From: a virus
DNA: 24,138 bases
Direction: 5' to 3' (one strand)
IMG/VR virus record: IMGVR_UViG_3300037847_001863
Span: 1-24,138 of that record
Shown piece by piece: positions 10,533-19,884 of this stretch. The first letter of the stretch is position 1. Every line of letters begins with the position of its first letter. Position numbers and translations under genes: made by a program. The notes beneath the pieces are model-generated. The model did not search any database, was not told where the DNA came from, and worked only from the letters and a program-made list of their open reading frames with translations.

Positions 10533-13000
10533 AATGTTTCCTCCTCAGCTAATCTTTCTGCACCCATTGCACGTAATGCTTTAAGTAATGCTGGGTCTCT
10601 TGAAGCCGCCATTGTTTCAAACATTCTATTTACTAAATTTTTAAAAGCCGCACTTCGTGGATTTTTTTCTAATTCTTCTAAGACTTTTGCACGTGCTTCA
10701 GGATTTGTACCTGCTTTTGCTAATAAATTTGCAATGTCATCATGTATTGCAGGTTTTGATATAATCCCAGCTAACAATCTTAATCCAAACATAGTTGCTA
10801 CCCCTCCTAGTGGTCCGAAAGCAGCACCTGCACCACCACCTATTCCGATGAAGCCTGTAAGTGCACCGATGTTTACGCCACCAGCCATTTTTAAAGCAAT
10901 AGACCTTTGCACAAATTGGTTGAGTGCAGGTCTTTCAGGCAAGAACGATAACAACAATCCATAATTTTCTAGGTCTTTATATTTAATAGGTTGCATAGCT
11001 ACTTCTTTTCCGTTTACTATTACTTTTTGGGTTTTTCGTGCGTCATTCCATCCATCTAAAATTAAATTCATTCTGTCTTTAGCAGCTTTCATTTCTTTAG
11101 CTGTGCCAGCAGCACCGATACGTTCTAAAAATTCTTGTCTACCAGCACCTCCTTCATTCATGTATTTAATAATGGTGCTGTCAAACAAATCATCCATTTC
11201 GTTTTGTGCTAATTTTGCATAATTTTTAGTGCCAATTAATTCTTTTAAGTTTGCGTGTTCCGCTCTTCCGCCTTTCACAAACAGTTGCTCTAATACTTCT
11301 TCGTATCCTGCTGAACCTGATTTGCCTTGTGCTACTCTGCCTGCTAAAAACGTAGCTCCAGGTAAAGTAACAAATTCTCCGTTTTGTGCTCCTCGTAAAA
11401 TGTCTATGTATTGTTTTTGTGGACCTCCGACTGCTTTTAATAACAAACTATCTCTCATAGCTGTATTTATGCCTTGTATAAATGCTTGGTCGTTTTCTCT
11501 AAAAACTACATTAGCAGCACTTAGCATGCCTGTTTGGTCTGCTTTTCTTAAAAATTCGATTTGTTCTTTTCTAAGATTTTGATATTTTGTAAAATCAGCA
11601 CCAAACCTCCTTCCGCTCCTGTTTGCATTAACACTTCTAATTATGTCTTCGTCCAAAGCTATTCTTGCAGTTCCAAATTGTCTATATAAATCATCTGCAT
11701 AAGCACCATCTATGCTGTTGAGTAAATGTCTTTCTGTTTTATTCATGCCTTCAAATAATTGTCTTAATTGCAAAGGAGTCATTTGTTCTCCTGCTCTATG
11801 CCTTTTTACATCAGCCATTAATTTTCTAAATTCTGCTGGATATCTACTACGAGCATTCTGTGCTTCGATAGTTTTCCACCAGTTATTTAAACTTGCAAAA
11901 GTATTTCTAGCTAACGCTTGACTTGCTTCCCCTGATGGCGAGGTTCTTCTTCCTGTTCTTGGACTATAAGAACCGAACATTTTATCTAATTGTTTTTGTA
12001 TGTTTGCTTCATATCCATCTGCTCTTTTTAATAAATTAACAAAAGCACTTAAATTTACAGAGTCAGGGTCATAGCCATTTTTATCACTAAGGATATATTT
12101 TTTCTTTGTATCATCCCATTTAAACCTATTAGAAAATTTAGCCGCTGCTTGCTCAATGGTCAAACCTTTGCCGACATCGTCAACTAACGTATTTGCAACA
12201 GATTTCATAGCTTTTTCATAACCCTCTTGCAACGGCGTGCCAACAAAAGGCATTCTTGAAAACGCTTCAGCTAAAGACCTAAAGGTAGGGCTAAATGTCA
12301 TTGACCTAGTAAGTACAATTCCTCTTTCTGCCGCAGTTTGCATAAGCTCATTTGCAAAAATATTTTGTTGTGCTAGTTTGCCGTTCATGTAGCCAACGAC
12401 GCCCTGCACTTTTTTATTTGCAAATCTACCTGCTGCACCAACGCCTGGTATTGTTCCAGCTGCTTTACCTGCTAACATTGTAGCTCCTTTTGCAGTTTGA
12501 TATACGCCTTTGATTAATGGTCCACCTACTTTTAAACCACCCATAAAAGCTGCGTTGAATTTTGCTACATCGCCACCAAGTTCTAATGCCTCTTCCATTT
12601 GTTTGTCAGAAGCGTATTGTGCTGAACTCATAGTTTTGTTGTAAAAGTAATTAGCGACACCAGCACCTGCCCCTGAGGCTAATGATTGTCGACCTACATA
12701 AGTTAACCAACCTAAAGGGTGTGCTAGTCTAGCACCGCCAAATAACAAAGAACCAGCTATTGCACCACCAATCTCTAACCCCATTTTTAATCCATCATTG
12801 TCGTCTATTGACTCAGGTATGTTTTTGTTGTTTGGGTCTATTGCTCCTGTGTACAAACCATATTCTCTAACTTTGTTATGATATTGCTCAGGTGTAATTC
12901 TTCCTTTTTCTAATAACTTAGCACCCATGATTTTGTATTGATTGAAAGAATCGGCTAGTCTTGATTGTGCTAACAATTCATTTCTTTCGTCTTCGGTCAT
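10529..13000 (-). CDS. Large internal virion protein, probable DNA-ejection protein
   Basis: An 823-aa protein, one of the largest here. It has a charged helical N-terminus with ITPEQYHNKVREYGLYTG (about 35-52), Gly/Ala-rich hydrophobic segments at about 74-99 and 704-748 (GGVNIGALTGFIGIGGGAG), and a long helical centre. This combination, soluble helices plus membrane-active glycine-rich patches, is typical of podoviral internal proteins that leave the capsid with the DNA and build a channel through the cell envelope. No transglycosylase motif was seen. Translation is coupled upstream (ATGA) and downstream. Confidence 0.65.
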   Translation of the reverse strand: MTEDERNELLAQSRLADSFNQYKIMGAKLLEKGRITPEQYHNKVREYGLYTGAIDPNNKNIPESIDDNDGLKMGLEIGGAIAGSLLFGGARLAHPLGWLTYVGRQSLASGAGAGVANYFYNKTMSSAQYASDKQMEEALELGGDVAKFNAAFMGGLKVGGPLIKGVYQTAKGATMLAGKAAGTIPGVGAAGRFANKKVQGVVGYMNGKLAQQNIFANELMQTAAERGIVLTRSMTFSPTFRSLAEAFSRMPFVGTPLQEGYEKAMKSVANTLVDDVGKGLTIEQAAAKFSNRFKWDDTKKKYILSDKNGYDPDSVNLSAFVNLLKRADGYEANIQKQLDKMFGSYSPRTGRRTSPSGEASQALARNTFASLNNWWKTIEAQNARSRYPAEFRKLMADVKRHRAGEQMTPLQLRQLFEGMNKTERHLLNSIDGAYADDLYRQFGTARIALDEDIIRSVNANRSGRRFGADFTKYQNLRKEQIEFLRKADQTGMLSAANVVFRENDQAFIQGINTAMRDSLLLKAVGGPQKQYIDILRGAQNGEFVTLPGATFLAGRVAQGKSGSAGYEEVLEQLFVKGGRAEHANLKELIGTKNYAKLAQNEMDDLFDSTIIKYMNEGGAGRQEFLERIGAAGTAKEMKAAKDRMNLILDGWNDARKTQKVIVNGKEVAMQPIKYKDLENYGLLLSFLPERPALNQFVQRSIALKMAGGVNIGALTGFIGIGGGAGAAFGPLGGVATMFGLRLLAGIISKPAIHDDIANLLAKAGTNPEARAKVLEELEKNPRSAAFKNLVNRMFETMAASRDPALLKALRAMGAERLAEEETL

Positions 13001-13806
13001 TTTTTATATTCCTCGCCAGGTATTTCTGACATAAAGATATCTTCCATTTCTGCTAAACCTTCTTCTGTGTCAGGCAATTCGTATCCCACAGGTATATCAG
13101 GATACGCATTAACATTTGGTTTTGTTCCGTCTTCAGTAAAACCAGCTATAACGCTATCTAGTCTTTTTCCTAATTGTACTGCTTTGGCTCTTTGTTTTAT
13201 TAAATCTATTTTTGTTTTACCTGTTGCTCGTGAAACTTCTCCGTCCAATTCAGGTATCCATTGGTCAAATCTAAATTTTAATTGTTGGTATCTCTCTAAG
13301 GCTTTTGCATCACCACCAACCCAGTTACCGATGGTTGGCAAAAGTTGTTCTATTTCTTTTAAAAGATAATTACTAGGTCTACCTTTGAAAGAACCTGTAA
13401 GAACAATTTTAATATCTTTGTTTAAATCTTCTGCTGCACGTCTAGCTGTTGTAAATCTAGTTGGCTGCATTCCAAAAGTCTCTCCTATTGTTCCAATACC
13501 AAAAGATATATCGTCTAATGCTCCGTATGCGTTGTGTATGGTTCTGTCTCTAGCTGCCATTTGTGGTGAATATTCTTGATAAACTTCATCGTTTTGCATT
13601 GGATTTATTTCTTCACGCAATTTTGCGTTTTTAAGTGCTAAGTTTTCTAATTCTAAAGCAGTTTTAGTTTGTTTTGCTTGACCGCTACGCAGATTATCTA
13701 TAACAGATTGTCCTTCGCTAAAACTTTCTTTGAATGACCTGCCAGCAGCTACATCGCCTGACAGTTTAAGTATAGCCATTTGTAATTCTTCATCTGTAAT
13801 AGCCAT
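12997..13806 (-). CDS. Virion-associated helical protein, 269 aa
   Basis: A soluble 269-residue protein with long helical segments (DEELQMAILKLSG, LELENLALKNAKLREEI), and a central Gly-containing part (SFGIGTIGETFGMQ). I recognise no catalytic motif. It stands directly upstream of the large ejection-type protein and downstream of another unclassified virion gene, overlapping both by a few bases, which suggests an internal or ejection-complex component of the T7 gp14/gp15 kind. This is inference from position. Confidence 0.65.
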   Translation of the reverse strand: MAITDEELQMAILKLSGDVAAGRSFKESFSEGQSVIDNLRSGQAKQTKTALELENLALKNAKLREEINPMQNDEVYQEYSPQMAARDRTIHNAYGALDDISFGIGTIGETFGMQPTRFTTARRAAEDLNKDIKIVLTGSFKGRPSNYLLKEIEQLLPTIGNWVGGDAKALERYQQLKFRFDQWIPELDGEVSRATGKTKIDLIKQRAKAVQLGKRLDSVIAGFTEDGTKPNVNAYPDIPVGYELPDTEEGLAEMEDIFMSEIPGEEYKK

Positions 13807-15131
13807 TATATCCTCCTTTTTTTGTAAAGTTGCTCAACTGGCAAAGTTAATCCTTTCTGTGAAAACATTGGTGCTATTCTCATTCCTGTGTTTGCCTGTT
13901 GTTGATTTAATAATCCAACTCCTGTTATGTATAATTTTAATAACTCTTTACCTTGTTCTGCGGTCATCAACGGAGTGCTGTCTACTTCTTCTTCGTCTTG
14001 AATAATGCCTTTTTCTTTAAGCAAAGCTATATCTGCTGCATCTGTTGCTTCGTCTCCAGGCGTGTAAGTTACTTCCTGTCCGTCTACCATGTAAGTTTCT
14101 ACCCCTGATGGCGTTCCAAAAATGTTTAGAAACTTGTTTACTAAACCAATTCCTTGTCTTCTTTCTGCTAACTTTACTTCTTCATTTTCTTTTTTAATTT
14201 TTTGTTCGTTTTCACGATTAATTCTTACTATTGCCTCAGCGTCTGTTTCTAATCTTGTTGTTCCATTAGATAAAACAATTTCTTGTTTTTCTATTTCCTC
14301 TCTTTTGCCACTTCCTACTGGGTTTGGAGACGTAACATCTATAGGTACAAATCTTTTATCTAATGTTCTTAAATAATCATTTACGTTATCAAAACCATTA
14401 GAATTAGCCGCAGCAAGCATTTCACTATTTGTTAAATAAGCGTTTGGTCCTCCATCAAGAACTTCTGTATCTCTGTATAAAACAGTTTCTCCTGTAACTA
14501 AATTTCCAGTTTTAGGGTCTATTTCTCTTCTTAATTTAAAATTTATTGTATCGTTCAATGCGTCTGCTGTAGCGTCTCCGCTACGGCTCATAATATTTGC
14601 TCCACGTTGTACCATGTCGTTATAAAATTCATCATAATCTGTGCTTACGTCAAAATCAGTAAAACGTCCTGGTCCACTGAATCCCCTAAAAGGTCCAAAA
14701 TTACCACCTGCACCGCCAAAATCTATGTTGAACAAAGATGGTGGTTTGTAATAATTATCTCCTGCTGGGTCTACAAATTGTGTTGCATTAAGACCAGTAC
14801 CAAATTGTCCTCCACGTCCAATAGCGTTAGGTCCTAAAATATTGTTCGTTGAATAATCGCCAAATATGTTTGATAAAACTTGATTAAATCCGACGCTAGC
14901 TTGAGGGTATGGGTCAGGCAAACCCATTTGATTTAAAGTTTTGTCAATACCTGATAAAAGTGGAATAATAGGTTTGTCTGTTGGTGCTGGTTGTATATTA
15001 CCAAAAATACCACCTCTTCCAATAGGTTGCCCTTGTGCATCTACTGGTGATTGTGTTCTTGTTGTGCCGAATTGGTCATCGTAAAATAACAATTCACCAA
15101 ATTCGTTTGTGCCTATAAATCTTTCAGCCAT
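13806..15131 (-). CDS. Virion-associated protein, 441 aa
   Basis: A 441-aa protein without an obvious signal peptide or membrane segment. The N-terminal half is rich in Gly, Pro, Phe and Asn (GRGGIFGN, GGAGGNFGPFRGFSGPGRF), the middle is charged and helical (REEIEKQEIVLSNG, ENEQKIKKENEEVKLAE), and the end is QQQANTGMRIAPMFSQKGL. No known enzyme motif was seen. The four-gene run 10529-16057 has the size and order of a podoviral internal-core cluster, so an internal virion role is likely. Start and stop overlap with neighbours (TAATG at 13806). Confidence 0.6.
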   Translation of the reverse strand: MAERFIGTNEFGELLFYDDQFGTTRTQSPVDAQGQPIGRGGIFGNIQPAPTDKPIIPLLSGIDKTLNQMGLPDPYPQASVGFNQVLSNIFGDYSTNNILGPNAIGRGGQFGTGLNATQFVDPAGDNYYKPPSLFNIDFGGAGGNFGPFRGFSGPGRFTDFDVSTDYDEFYNDMVQRGANIMSRSGDATADALNDTINFKLRREIDPKTGNLVTGETVLYRDTEVLDGGPNAYLTNSEMLAAANSNGFDNVNDYLRTLDKRFVPIDVTSPNPVGSGKREEIEKQEIVLSNGTTRLETDAEAIVRINRENEQKIKKENEEVKLAERRQGIGLVNKFLNIFGTPSGVETYMVDGQEVTYTPGDEATDAADIALLKEKGIIQDEEEVDSTPLMTAEQGKELLKLYITGVGLLNQQQANTGMRIAPMFSQKGLTLPVEQLYKKRRI

Positions 15132-15139
15132 AATATCTC

Positions 15140-16057
15140 CTAGTCAAATAGACTTCCTAATAACATTCCAGCAGCCATACCCATAGGTCCGCCTAGTGCA
15201 GCTAATCCTGTTGCACCAGCAGTTCCAGCACCAGCTCCTAAAATTCCACCTGTACCCAACGCACCCATGCCTGCTGCTCCACCTAAAGCACCACCGATAA
15301 TACTTCCTGTGCCAAGACCGCCACCACCGCCACGTTCTGCTGTGATAGTGCCTGGAAGCATGCTGCCTGCAACAATGTTGCCGTATTGATTTAGTGCTGA
15401 GTATGGTGCTTGTTGTCCAAACTCAAATCTTTCTCTTGCAGCTTCGATTGCTTGTTGTGCTCTTTGTGTTTGTAAATTACCAAGACCTGTAAGCGTTTGT
15501 GATGGTGTCATCAAACTAGCCATAGCTGTTGGTACGTTAGCTATGGATGCTGCTTGTGTCCTTAGTGCATTTTCATACGCTTGATTATACATATTTGCTG
15601 AAATATCGCCTGCTCTTTGCAAATAATCGCCAATAACGCCACGTTCTAACACTGCTTGTCTGTCTGAGCCTAACTGACCTGCCTCGTTAGCATTACGTCT
15701 TGCTTGTTGTAAGAGTTGTTGTGTTTGTGAAAAAATTGGACGCAACGCTGCGGTAGTCGCTCCTGCCAAATAAGGATTGTTTGCGACTGCTGCTGGTCCA
15801 GCTAATTGCCCCTGTATTGCAGGTAACAAAGAACCAGCCAATGCGGTTTGTGGTCCTAATGCAGCTTGTTGTGCTGCCTCTTCGCCAGCCATTTGTAATT
15901 GTGATGGCTGTGCAATCGTTGCACCTGGAAAATATTGTTGCGGACCAGTGTCATACAAGTTTTGTGCTTGTCGATAAAGGTTCGATAAATATGGTGCTTG
16001 TAATACAGATGGCTCACTTCTTTGTACTTGTGTACCGCCACCGCTTCCTTTGCTCAT
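15140..16057 (-). CDS. Virion protein with membrane-active glycine-rich tail
   Basis: A 305-aa protein. The first 230 residues are helical and Gln/Ala-rich with SEPSVLQAPYLSNLYRQAQN and YFPGATIAQPSQ, elements I know from virion proteins of marine podoviruses. The last 65 residues are almost only Gly, Ala, Leu, Met (GSIIGGALGGAAGMGALG, GPMGMAAGMLLGSLFD), a hydrophobic stretch that could enter membranes during DNA delivery. It heads the cluster of probable ejection proteins. No cleavage site or signal peptide is apparent. Confidence 0.7.
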   Translation of the reverse strand: MSKGSGGGTQVQRSEPSVLQAPYLSNLYRQAQNLYDTGPQQYFPGATIAQPSQLQMAGEEAAQQAALGPQTALAGSLLPAIQGQLAGPAAVANNPYLAGATTAALRPIFSQTQQLLQQARRNANEAGQLGSDRQAVLERGVIGDYLQRAGDISANMYNQAYENALRTQAASIANVPTAMASLMTPSQTLTGLGNLQTQRAQQAIEAARERFEFGQQAPYSALNQYGNIVAGSMLPGTITAERGGGGGLGTGSIIGGALGGAAGMGALGTGGILGAGAGTAGATGLAALGGPMGMAAGMLLGSLFD

Positions 16058-16066
16058 AATGTACCT

Positions 16067-16495
16067 CTAATGTATAGATTTTAATTCTTTCGTTAATATT
16101 GTGTATGTGTGTTCATACCCAAATCTTTTTAATTTTTTGACAAACCCTTTTCGGCATGCTGTTTCCATAGCAACACAGTCATTGTCTGTCGCCCACTCTT
16201 CTAAAACCTCTAAAAATTCATCTACCCAATCATCCATGTCTTTGCCTCCTAATGTGACAATGCGACAAGTTTTCATTCTAGGGTATAAAACAATTTCTGT
16301 GGTCAATACAGATATTATGTTTGCATCTTCGTCGAAAATTAACCATAGTTGCATATCTGCTAGTAACAATTTGTCATAAATGTCTTCGACATTCATCTCT
16401 TGTTTGCTTTTATTGTTACCCATTTCGATAAATTTTTTACATTTATCCCAAACATTGTTAATTTCTGAAGATGGTATCCCTGATACATACATCAT
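16067..16495 (-). CDS. GNAT-like N-acetyltransferase fold protein
   Basis: A 142-aa protein with the strand-helix layout of GNAT folds: MQLWLIFDEDANIISVLTTE as central strands, the segment RIVTLGGKDMDDWV and a long acidic helix FLEVLEEWATDNDC, then FVKKLKRFGYEHTYTIL as C-terminal strands. The typical acetyl-CoA loop is not clear, so enzyme activity is uncertain; similar phage proteins occur within virion operons. A TTG at 16507 extends the frame, but the ATG at 16495 overlaps the previous stop (ATGA) and is preferred. Confidence 0.6.
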   Translation of the reverse strand: MMYVSGIPSSEINNVWDKCKKFIEMGNNKSKQEMNVEDIYDKLLLADMQLWLIFDEDANIISVLTTEIVLYPRMKTCRIVTLGGKDMDDWVDEFLEVLEEWATDNDCVAMETACRKGFVKKLKRFGYEHTYTILTKELKSIH

Positions 16496-16749
16496 AGTTT
16501 TACCCAACTCCCTGCTGCGTTTCTAAAATATATGCCCTCGCCTGAGCCTGGATTAAAATTAGAGCCGTCTGCATATACAATATCTCCTTGTTTTATTTTA
16601 TCAGGTGTAACATTTTTTACCTCAATAAATGTAACAGGGGTTTCTTGTAAAGCTCCTTGTAATTTAATTAATTCTTCGAATATGTATTTTGGCAAATCTT
16701 CAGGGTTATCAGGTACAGGGTTAGGAGTATATCTTGGTGCTTGTGCCAT
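16492..16749 (-). CDS. Small virion-associated protein, 85 aa
   Basis: An 85-aa protein with a Pro/Asn-rich start (APRYTPNPVPDNPEDLP), a helix (KYIFEELIKLQGAL) and a beta-rich C-terminal half ending in GIYFRNAAGSWVKL. The last part resembles the small beta domains found in phage tail or fibre-associated proteins. It is coupled on both sides (TAATG at 16749; ATGA at 16492). A structural role is inferred from position. Confidence 0.65.
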   Translation of the reverse strand: MAQAPRYTPNPVPDNPEDLPKYIFEELIKLQGALQETPVTFIEVKNVTPDKIKQGDIVYADGSNFNPGSGEGIYFRNAAGSWVKL

Positions 16750-17336
16750 TATTGAAACAAGCTCCTGTAAAACATTTGCACGTCATCTAACAATCCGCCT
16801 CTATTTTGCATATCATTTAATAATACTGGGAAAGCTGGCAAACCTCTAGCTGTGTTAATATTCATCATTTGTTCAGGAGTTGGCAGTAAAGTAAAACCTG
16901 GTAGCATCGTAGGGTCTCCACCTGCGTTTGCAACTGCTTGTGTTTGTTCTTGACTAATGCCAGCTTGATTTCTAAAAAAATCATTAATTTGATTAGCTTC
17001 GCCAGGATAAAAATTTACGTCAAACTGATTAGTTTGTGGTCTTTTAGGAAATGTTGGGAACATTGTTCCGTAAGGATAAACGTCTTCTTCAGTTTTCCCT
17101 GTAACAATAGTGCTACGACCTTCTCTAGCAGGTCCACTCATTAAAACATTGTTCATAGCGTTGTGATAATTGAGTAACGGCTCTACGACATCCATTTTTT
17201 CTGCATCCGTCATTTGCCCAAACATTTTATCAACAGGCAAATTAGTCATTGGGTCTAATGTTTGCGGTCTGCCAAAACTAGGTCCAGGACCATCCATCAT
17301 TTCTAAATCTCTAAAATATTCATCCATCGTTGCCAT
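16749..17336 (-). CDS. Virion-associated protein, 195 aa
   Basis: A soluble 195-aa protein, rich in Met, Pro, Asn and Gln, with no catalytic motif I can name. Elements are MDEYFRDLEMMDGPGPSFGR at the start, DVVEPLLNYHNAMNNVLM and PGEANQINDFFRNQAGIS. It is coupled to its neighbours by TAATG overlaps at 16749 and 17336. Lying between a large beta-rich tail protein and a set of probable internal proteins, it is likely a minor structural or assembly factor. Confidence 0.65.
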   Translation of the reverse strand: MATMDEYFRDLEMMDGPGPSFGRPQTLDPMTNLPVDKMFGQMTDAEKMDVVEPLLNYHNAMNNVLMSGPAREGRSTIVTGKTEEDVYPYGTMFPTFPKRPQTNQFDVNFYPGEANQINDFFRNQAGISQEQTQAVANAGGDPTMLPGFTLLPTPEQMMNINTARGLPAFPVLLNDMQNRGGLLDDVQMFYRSLFQ

Positions 17337-18874
17337 TATCTTTCTCCTAATACCTCATATTCCATATCGTAGCCATTCAATTCAAAAGTAGAAGATGAGG
17401 TGTGTTGAAATCTTACTGCTATGTATTTGCCTGTGGCTCTAGCATCTACTTTGTTTTGGCTGTTTGGGTTAAATTCTTGTGCCGATGTAAAGGTATATGT
17501 GCCATTTGGTGACATAGAACTACCAATAGATATTTGTGCAGTTCCTGTTCCTGCCATTCTTGGTGTTAGTTTTCTAACTTGTTTGACTGTATTCGTATTT
17601 CCATCAAGAACTAAACCTTTCCTCTCAAGAGTCATAGTAAAATTATTACCTGCAAAATCAAAACCTTTATCCCCTCTATAAAATTTAGTGTCAGTTGTTC
17701 CTGCCATAAGTATACTTACTTCTGATGGATTATAAGAGCGTGAACCCCAGTTTTCTGTTGTGTTGTAAGCGTCCCAGCTTTGCGATTGTCCTGACCATAC
17801 TTCAGTTGAAGCTCCAGGATTTACAATACCTGTAGCTATGTGCAATATATTTGGCAAATCTCTAAAACTAAATGCGTTTCTTCTGTAATTCCATATTAAG
17901 GCTTTGTTGCAATGCGTTGAACCTACTGTTGGGTAAGACACCCATATTTCGCTTTTTTGCTTGTTATGAGTAACAAATATGTTTTTATAATTGCTAGTAT
18001 CTAAATCATCAAATAATGCTCTTTTGACTAAATTAGTCGCAACTGATTGTTTCGATACGCCATTGTGAACAATTAAATCTCCTTCAACTACTACAAAGTG
18101 TTTGCCATCAAATTCTACTGCACAGTTTCTCGATAGTATGCCTGTGTCGTTAAATAACTTTTGAAAACTAAATACAAGGTTTCCGCCAATGTAGTTCATT
18201 AGCCATGTGCTTCTTTCTTTGTATATGATAAAAGATTTGTTAAGAGGAAATCCGTCAACAATAAAATCACCATCATCACCTATCGTTGTTGAGCCTGCGT
18301 CGTTAGTTGCTGCTGCTGTCCAAGTGCTAGGTACAGTAATTGACGTATCAGACCATCTAACTTTGTTTTGTAAATCATTACCTGATTCAGTCATATTCAA
18401 GGCTATCAAATAATTTCCATAGGCTCTTATAGATTTGCAAGTCGTGTTAGCTGGCCAGTTGGTTAAATCAACAAATTTAGAACTTGAAGTATCATAAAGT
18501 TGTGGGTCATCTATTCCGTTGCAAAGTATAGGATTTCCGTTAAATATAGTGCCGACCCAGTTACCTACGCTAGTTAAATTAGTGCTGTAATCACCACCTG
18601 ATGTTCTTGTTACGTCTGCGTTTGTTGTTCCGTCTGTTCTGTATATTTTTGCAGTTCCTGCATAAAACCAATAATTTGTTGAGCCTGTTAAATTAATTAA
18701 AAAATAAGGTGCAACCGCTGGTGCTGTAAATACACTATCGTGTCCTGCTATTTTTTTTGCAGCGTTATCTTCAAATCTTACGTTTTCTGTGTGTGAAAAT
18801 ACTTCGTTTGGCAATGCAGTAGGGTTTATATCTTTTGCCATACCTGCTGGAGGTCCTACTTGAAACAATGGCAT
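17336..18874 (-). CDS. Large beta-rich tail structural protein
   Basis: A 512-aa protein that begins MPLFQVGPPAGMAKDINP and runs through many beta segments with NGIDDPQLYDTSS, YGNYLIALNM, VVEGDLIVHNG and the like, as in proteins that form beta-propeller-like parts of podoviral tails or hub stabilisers. A GTG six codons earlier (18892) extends the frame, but the ATG at 18874 overlaps the upstream stop (TAATG) and has AAGG eight bases before it. It belongs to a phage virion family I recognise by its N-terminus (ALPNEVFSHTENVRF), without certainty about the exact tail position. Confidence 0.7.
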   Translation of the reverse strand: MPLFQVGPPAGMAKDINPTALPNEVFSHTENVRFEDNAAKKIAGHDSVFTAPAVAPYFLINLTGSTNYWFYAGTAKIYRTDGTTNADVTRTSGGDYSTNLTSVGNWVGTIFNGNPILCNGIDDPQLYDTSSSKFVDLTNWPANTTCKSIRAYGNYLIALNMTESGNDLQNKVRWSDTSITVPSTWTAAATNDAGSTTIGDDGDFIVDGFPLNKSFIIYKERSTWLMNYIGGNLVFSFQKLFNDTGILSRNCAVEFDGKHFVVVEGDLIVHNGVSKQSVATNLVKRALFDDLDTSNYKNIFVTHNKQKSEIWVSYPTVGSTHCNKALIWNYRRNAFSFRDLPNILHIATGIVNPGASTEVWSGQSQSWDAYNTTENWGSRSYNPSEVSILMAGTTDTKFYRGDKGFDFAGNNFTMTLERKGLVLDGNTNTVKQVRKLTPRMAGTGTAQISIGSSMSPNGTYTFTSAQEFNPNSQNKVDARATGKYIAVRFQHTSSSTFELNGYDMEYEVLGER

Positions 18875-19596
18875 TATGCTGTCCTTTTCCACATATATAC
18901 TACGATATATGGCTGTACGTTATTGTGTGCTGCACCACCACCTGTAGATTCTGTGTTTTGAGAACCTAAAGTCGTTGATGAAGCATCTCCCCCCACACCA
19001 CCATCAGGAGAACCTGTTTCAACGAAAGTAACAATATTATGAGTATGTGATGGTATTTCAGATGTAGTTAATGTATGAGTTTTAGAACCACCTGTTTCTT
19101 CTGCTGCGTCAAAATCGGTATCTGTAGAATCTATACCAACCATTACACGACCAGCTCCAAAAGCCGCCCATGTACCAAAACCGAGTAATGTTGCAGGATT
19201 TGTAGCTACTGTTGCATTTATATAAATAGAACCTACAGGATATACAGCTTGTAAAGTAGCTGCTGTATTACCACCTACAGTCAATGTGCCTGTCATAGTA
19301 AAATTCCTTACCCCTGTAATATCTATATTGGCATCTGCTGTAACTGCTTTTGATGCTTGTGCTGTACCAAGTGTTGTAATATCTACATAATTAAGTTCAG
19401 TAGTGTTTGCTGTAACACCATCTAATAAATTTAATTCTGTGTGTGTAGAAGTAACAGCTCCTGATATGTTAGGAAATGTTGCTTTTACTGTTGATTTAAC
19501 AAGTCTTATATGGTCATCACCCTCATTAACAGGGTCACCTGCTGCTGGGTTTGAGCTGTTAAGACTGTCTATATATGTTCCTGTTTCTAATCCCAT
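18874..19596 (-). CDS. Tail collar-type fibre protein
   Basis: A 240-aa fibre. The N-terminus GTYIDSLNSSNPAAGDPVNE and the repeat elements TELNLLDGVTANTTELNYVD are typical of phage fibre shafts. PVGSIYIN (120-127) with GFGTW (139-143) opens a collar-type receptor domain, which continues with SEIPSHTHN (179-187) and ends HNNVQPYIVVYMWKR (224-238). The HTH histidines in such domains often bind metal in fibre trimers. It probably touches the host surface. The stop overlaps the next gene (TAATG). Confidence 0.8.
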   Translation of the reverse strand: MGLETGTYIDSLNSSNPAAGDPVNEGDDHIRLVKSTVKATFPNISGAVTSTHTELNLLDGVTANTTELNYVDITTLGTAQASKAVTADANIDITGVRNFTMTGTLTVGGNTAATLQAVYPVGSIYINATVATNPATLLGFGTWAAFGAGRVMVGIDSTDTDFDAAEETGGSKTHTLTTSEIPSHTHNIVTFVETGSPDGGVGGDASSTTLGSQNTESTGGGAAHNNVQPYIVVYMWKRTA

Positions 19597-19605
19597 CTAT
19601 TTCTC

Positions 19606-19884
19606 CTAACTTTTAGGGTTGTTATCTTTTACTGCTTTAATATGTAAATACCATGCACCTGTTTTTGCATTGTCGCCAAGTTTACCTGCATCAATGTCTT
19701 TATAAAGCATATCAAGTTGCTCTGCTATATCTTTGTAATAATCGCCTGTACCTGTACCTTTAGTTCTAGCAAGTACATAAGCATTGTCTATATACCATTG
19801 TTGAGTTGCTTGTATATCTGATAAAGTTTTGGCATCTTCTTCTCTAGTTGTAAGAGTTCCTTTATTATCTACTAATGCTACCAT
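19606..19884 (-). CDS. Small fibre-associated protein, 92 aa
   Basis: A 92-aa soluble protein (EDAKTLSDIQATQQWYIDNA, TGDYYKDIAEQLDMLYKDID), mostly helical, with no known motif. It lies between two fibre genes and is coupled to the one upstream (TAATG at 19884). Small proteins at this place may help fibres fold or attach, which is guessed from context. Confidence 0.65.
   Translation of the reverse strand: MVALVDNKGTLTTREEDAKTLSDIQATQQWYIDNAYVLARTKGTGTGDYYKDIAEQLDMLYKDIDAGKLGDNAKTGAWYLHIKAVKDNNPKS

Noticed and set aside
10690-10695. CACGTG core as a second parS
   Set aside because: It lies in a coding region as GCACGTGC, without the flanking TGTT/AACA bases needed for ParB.
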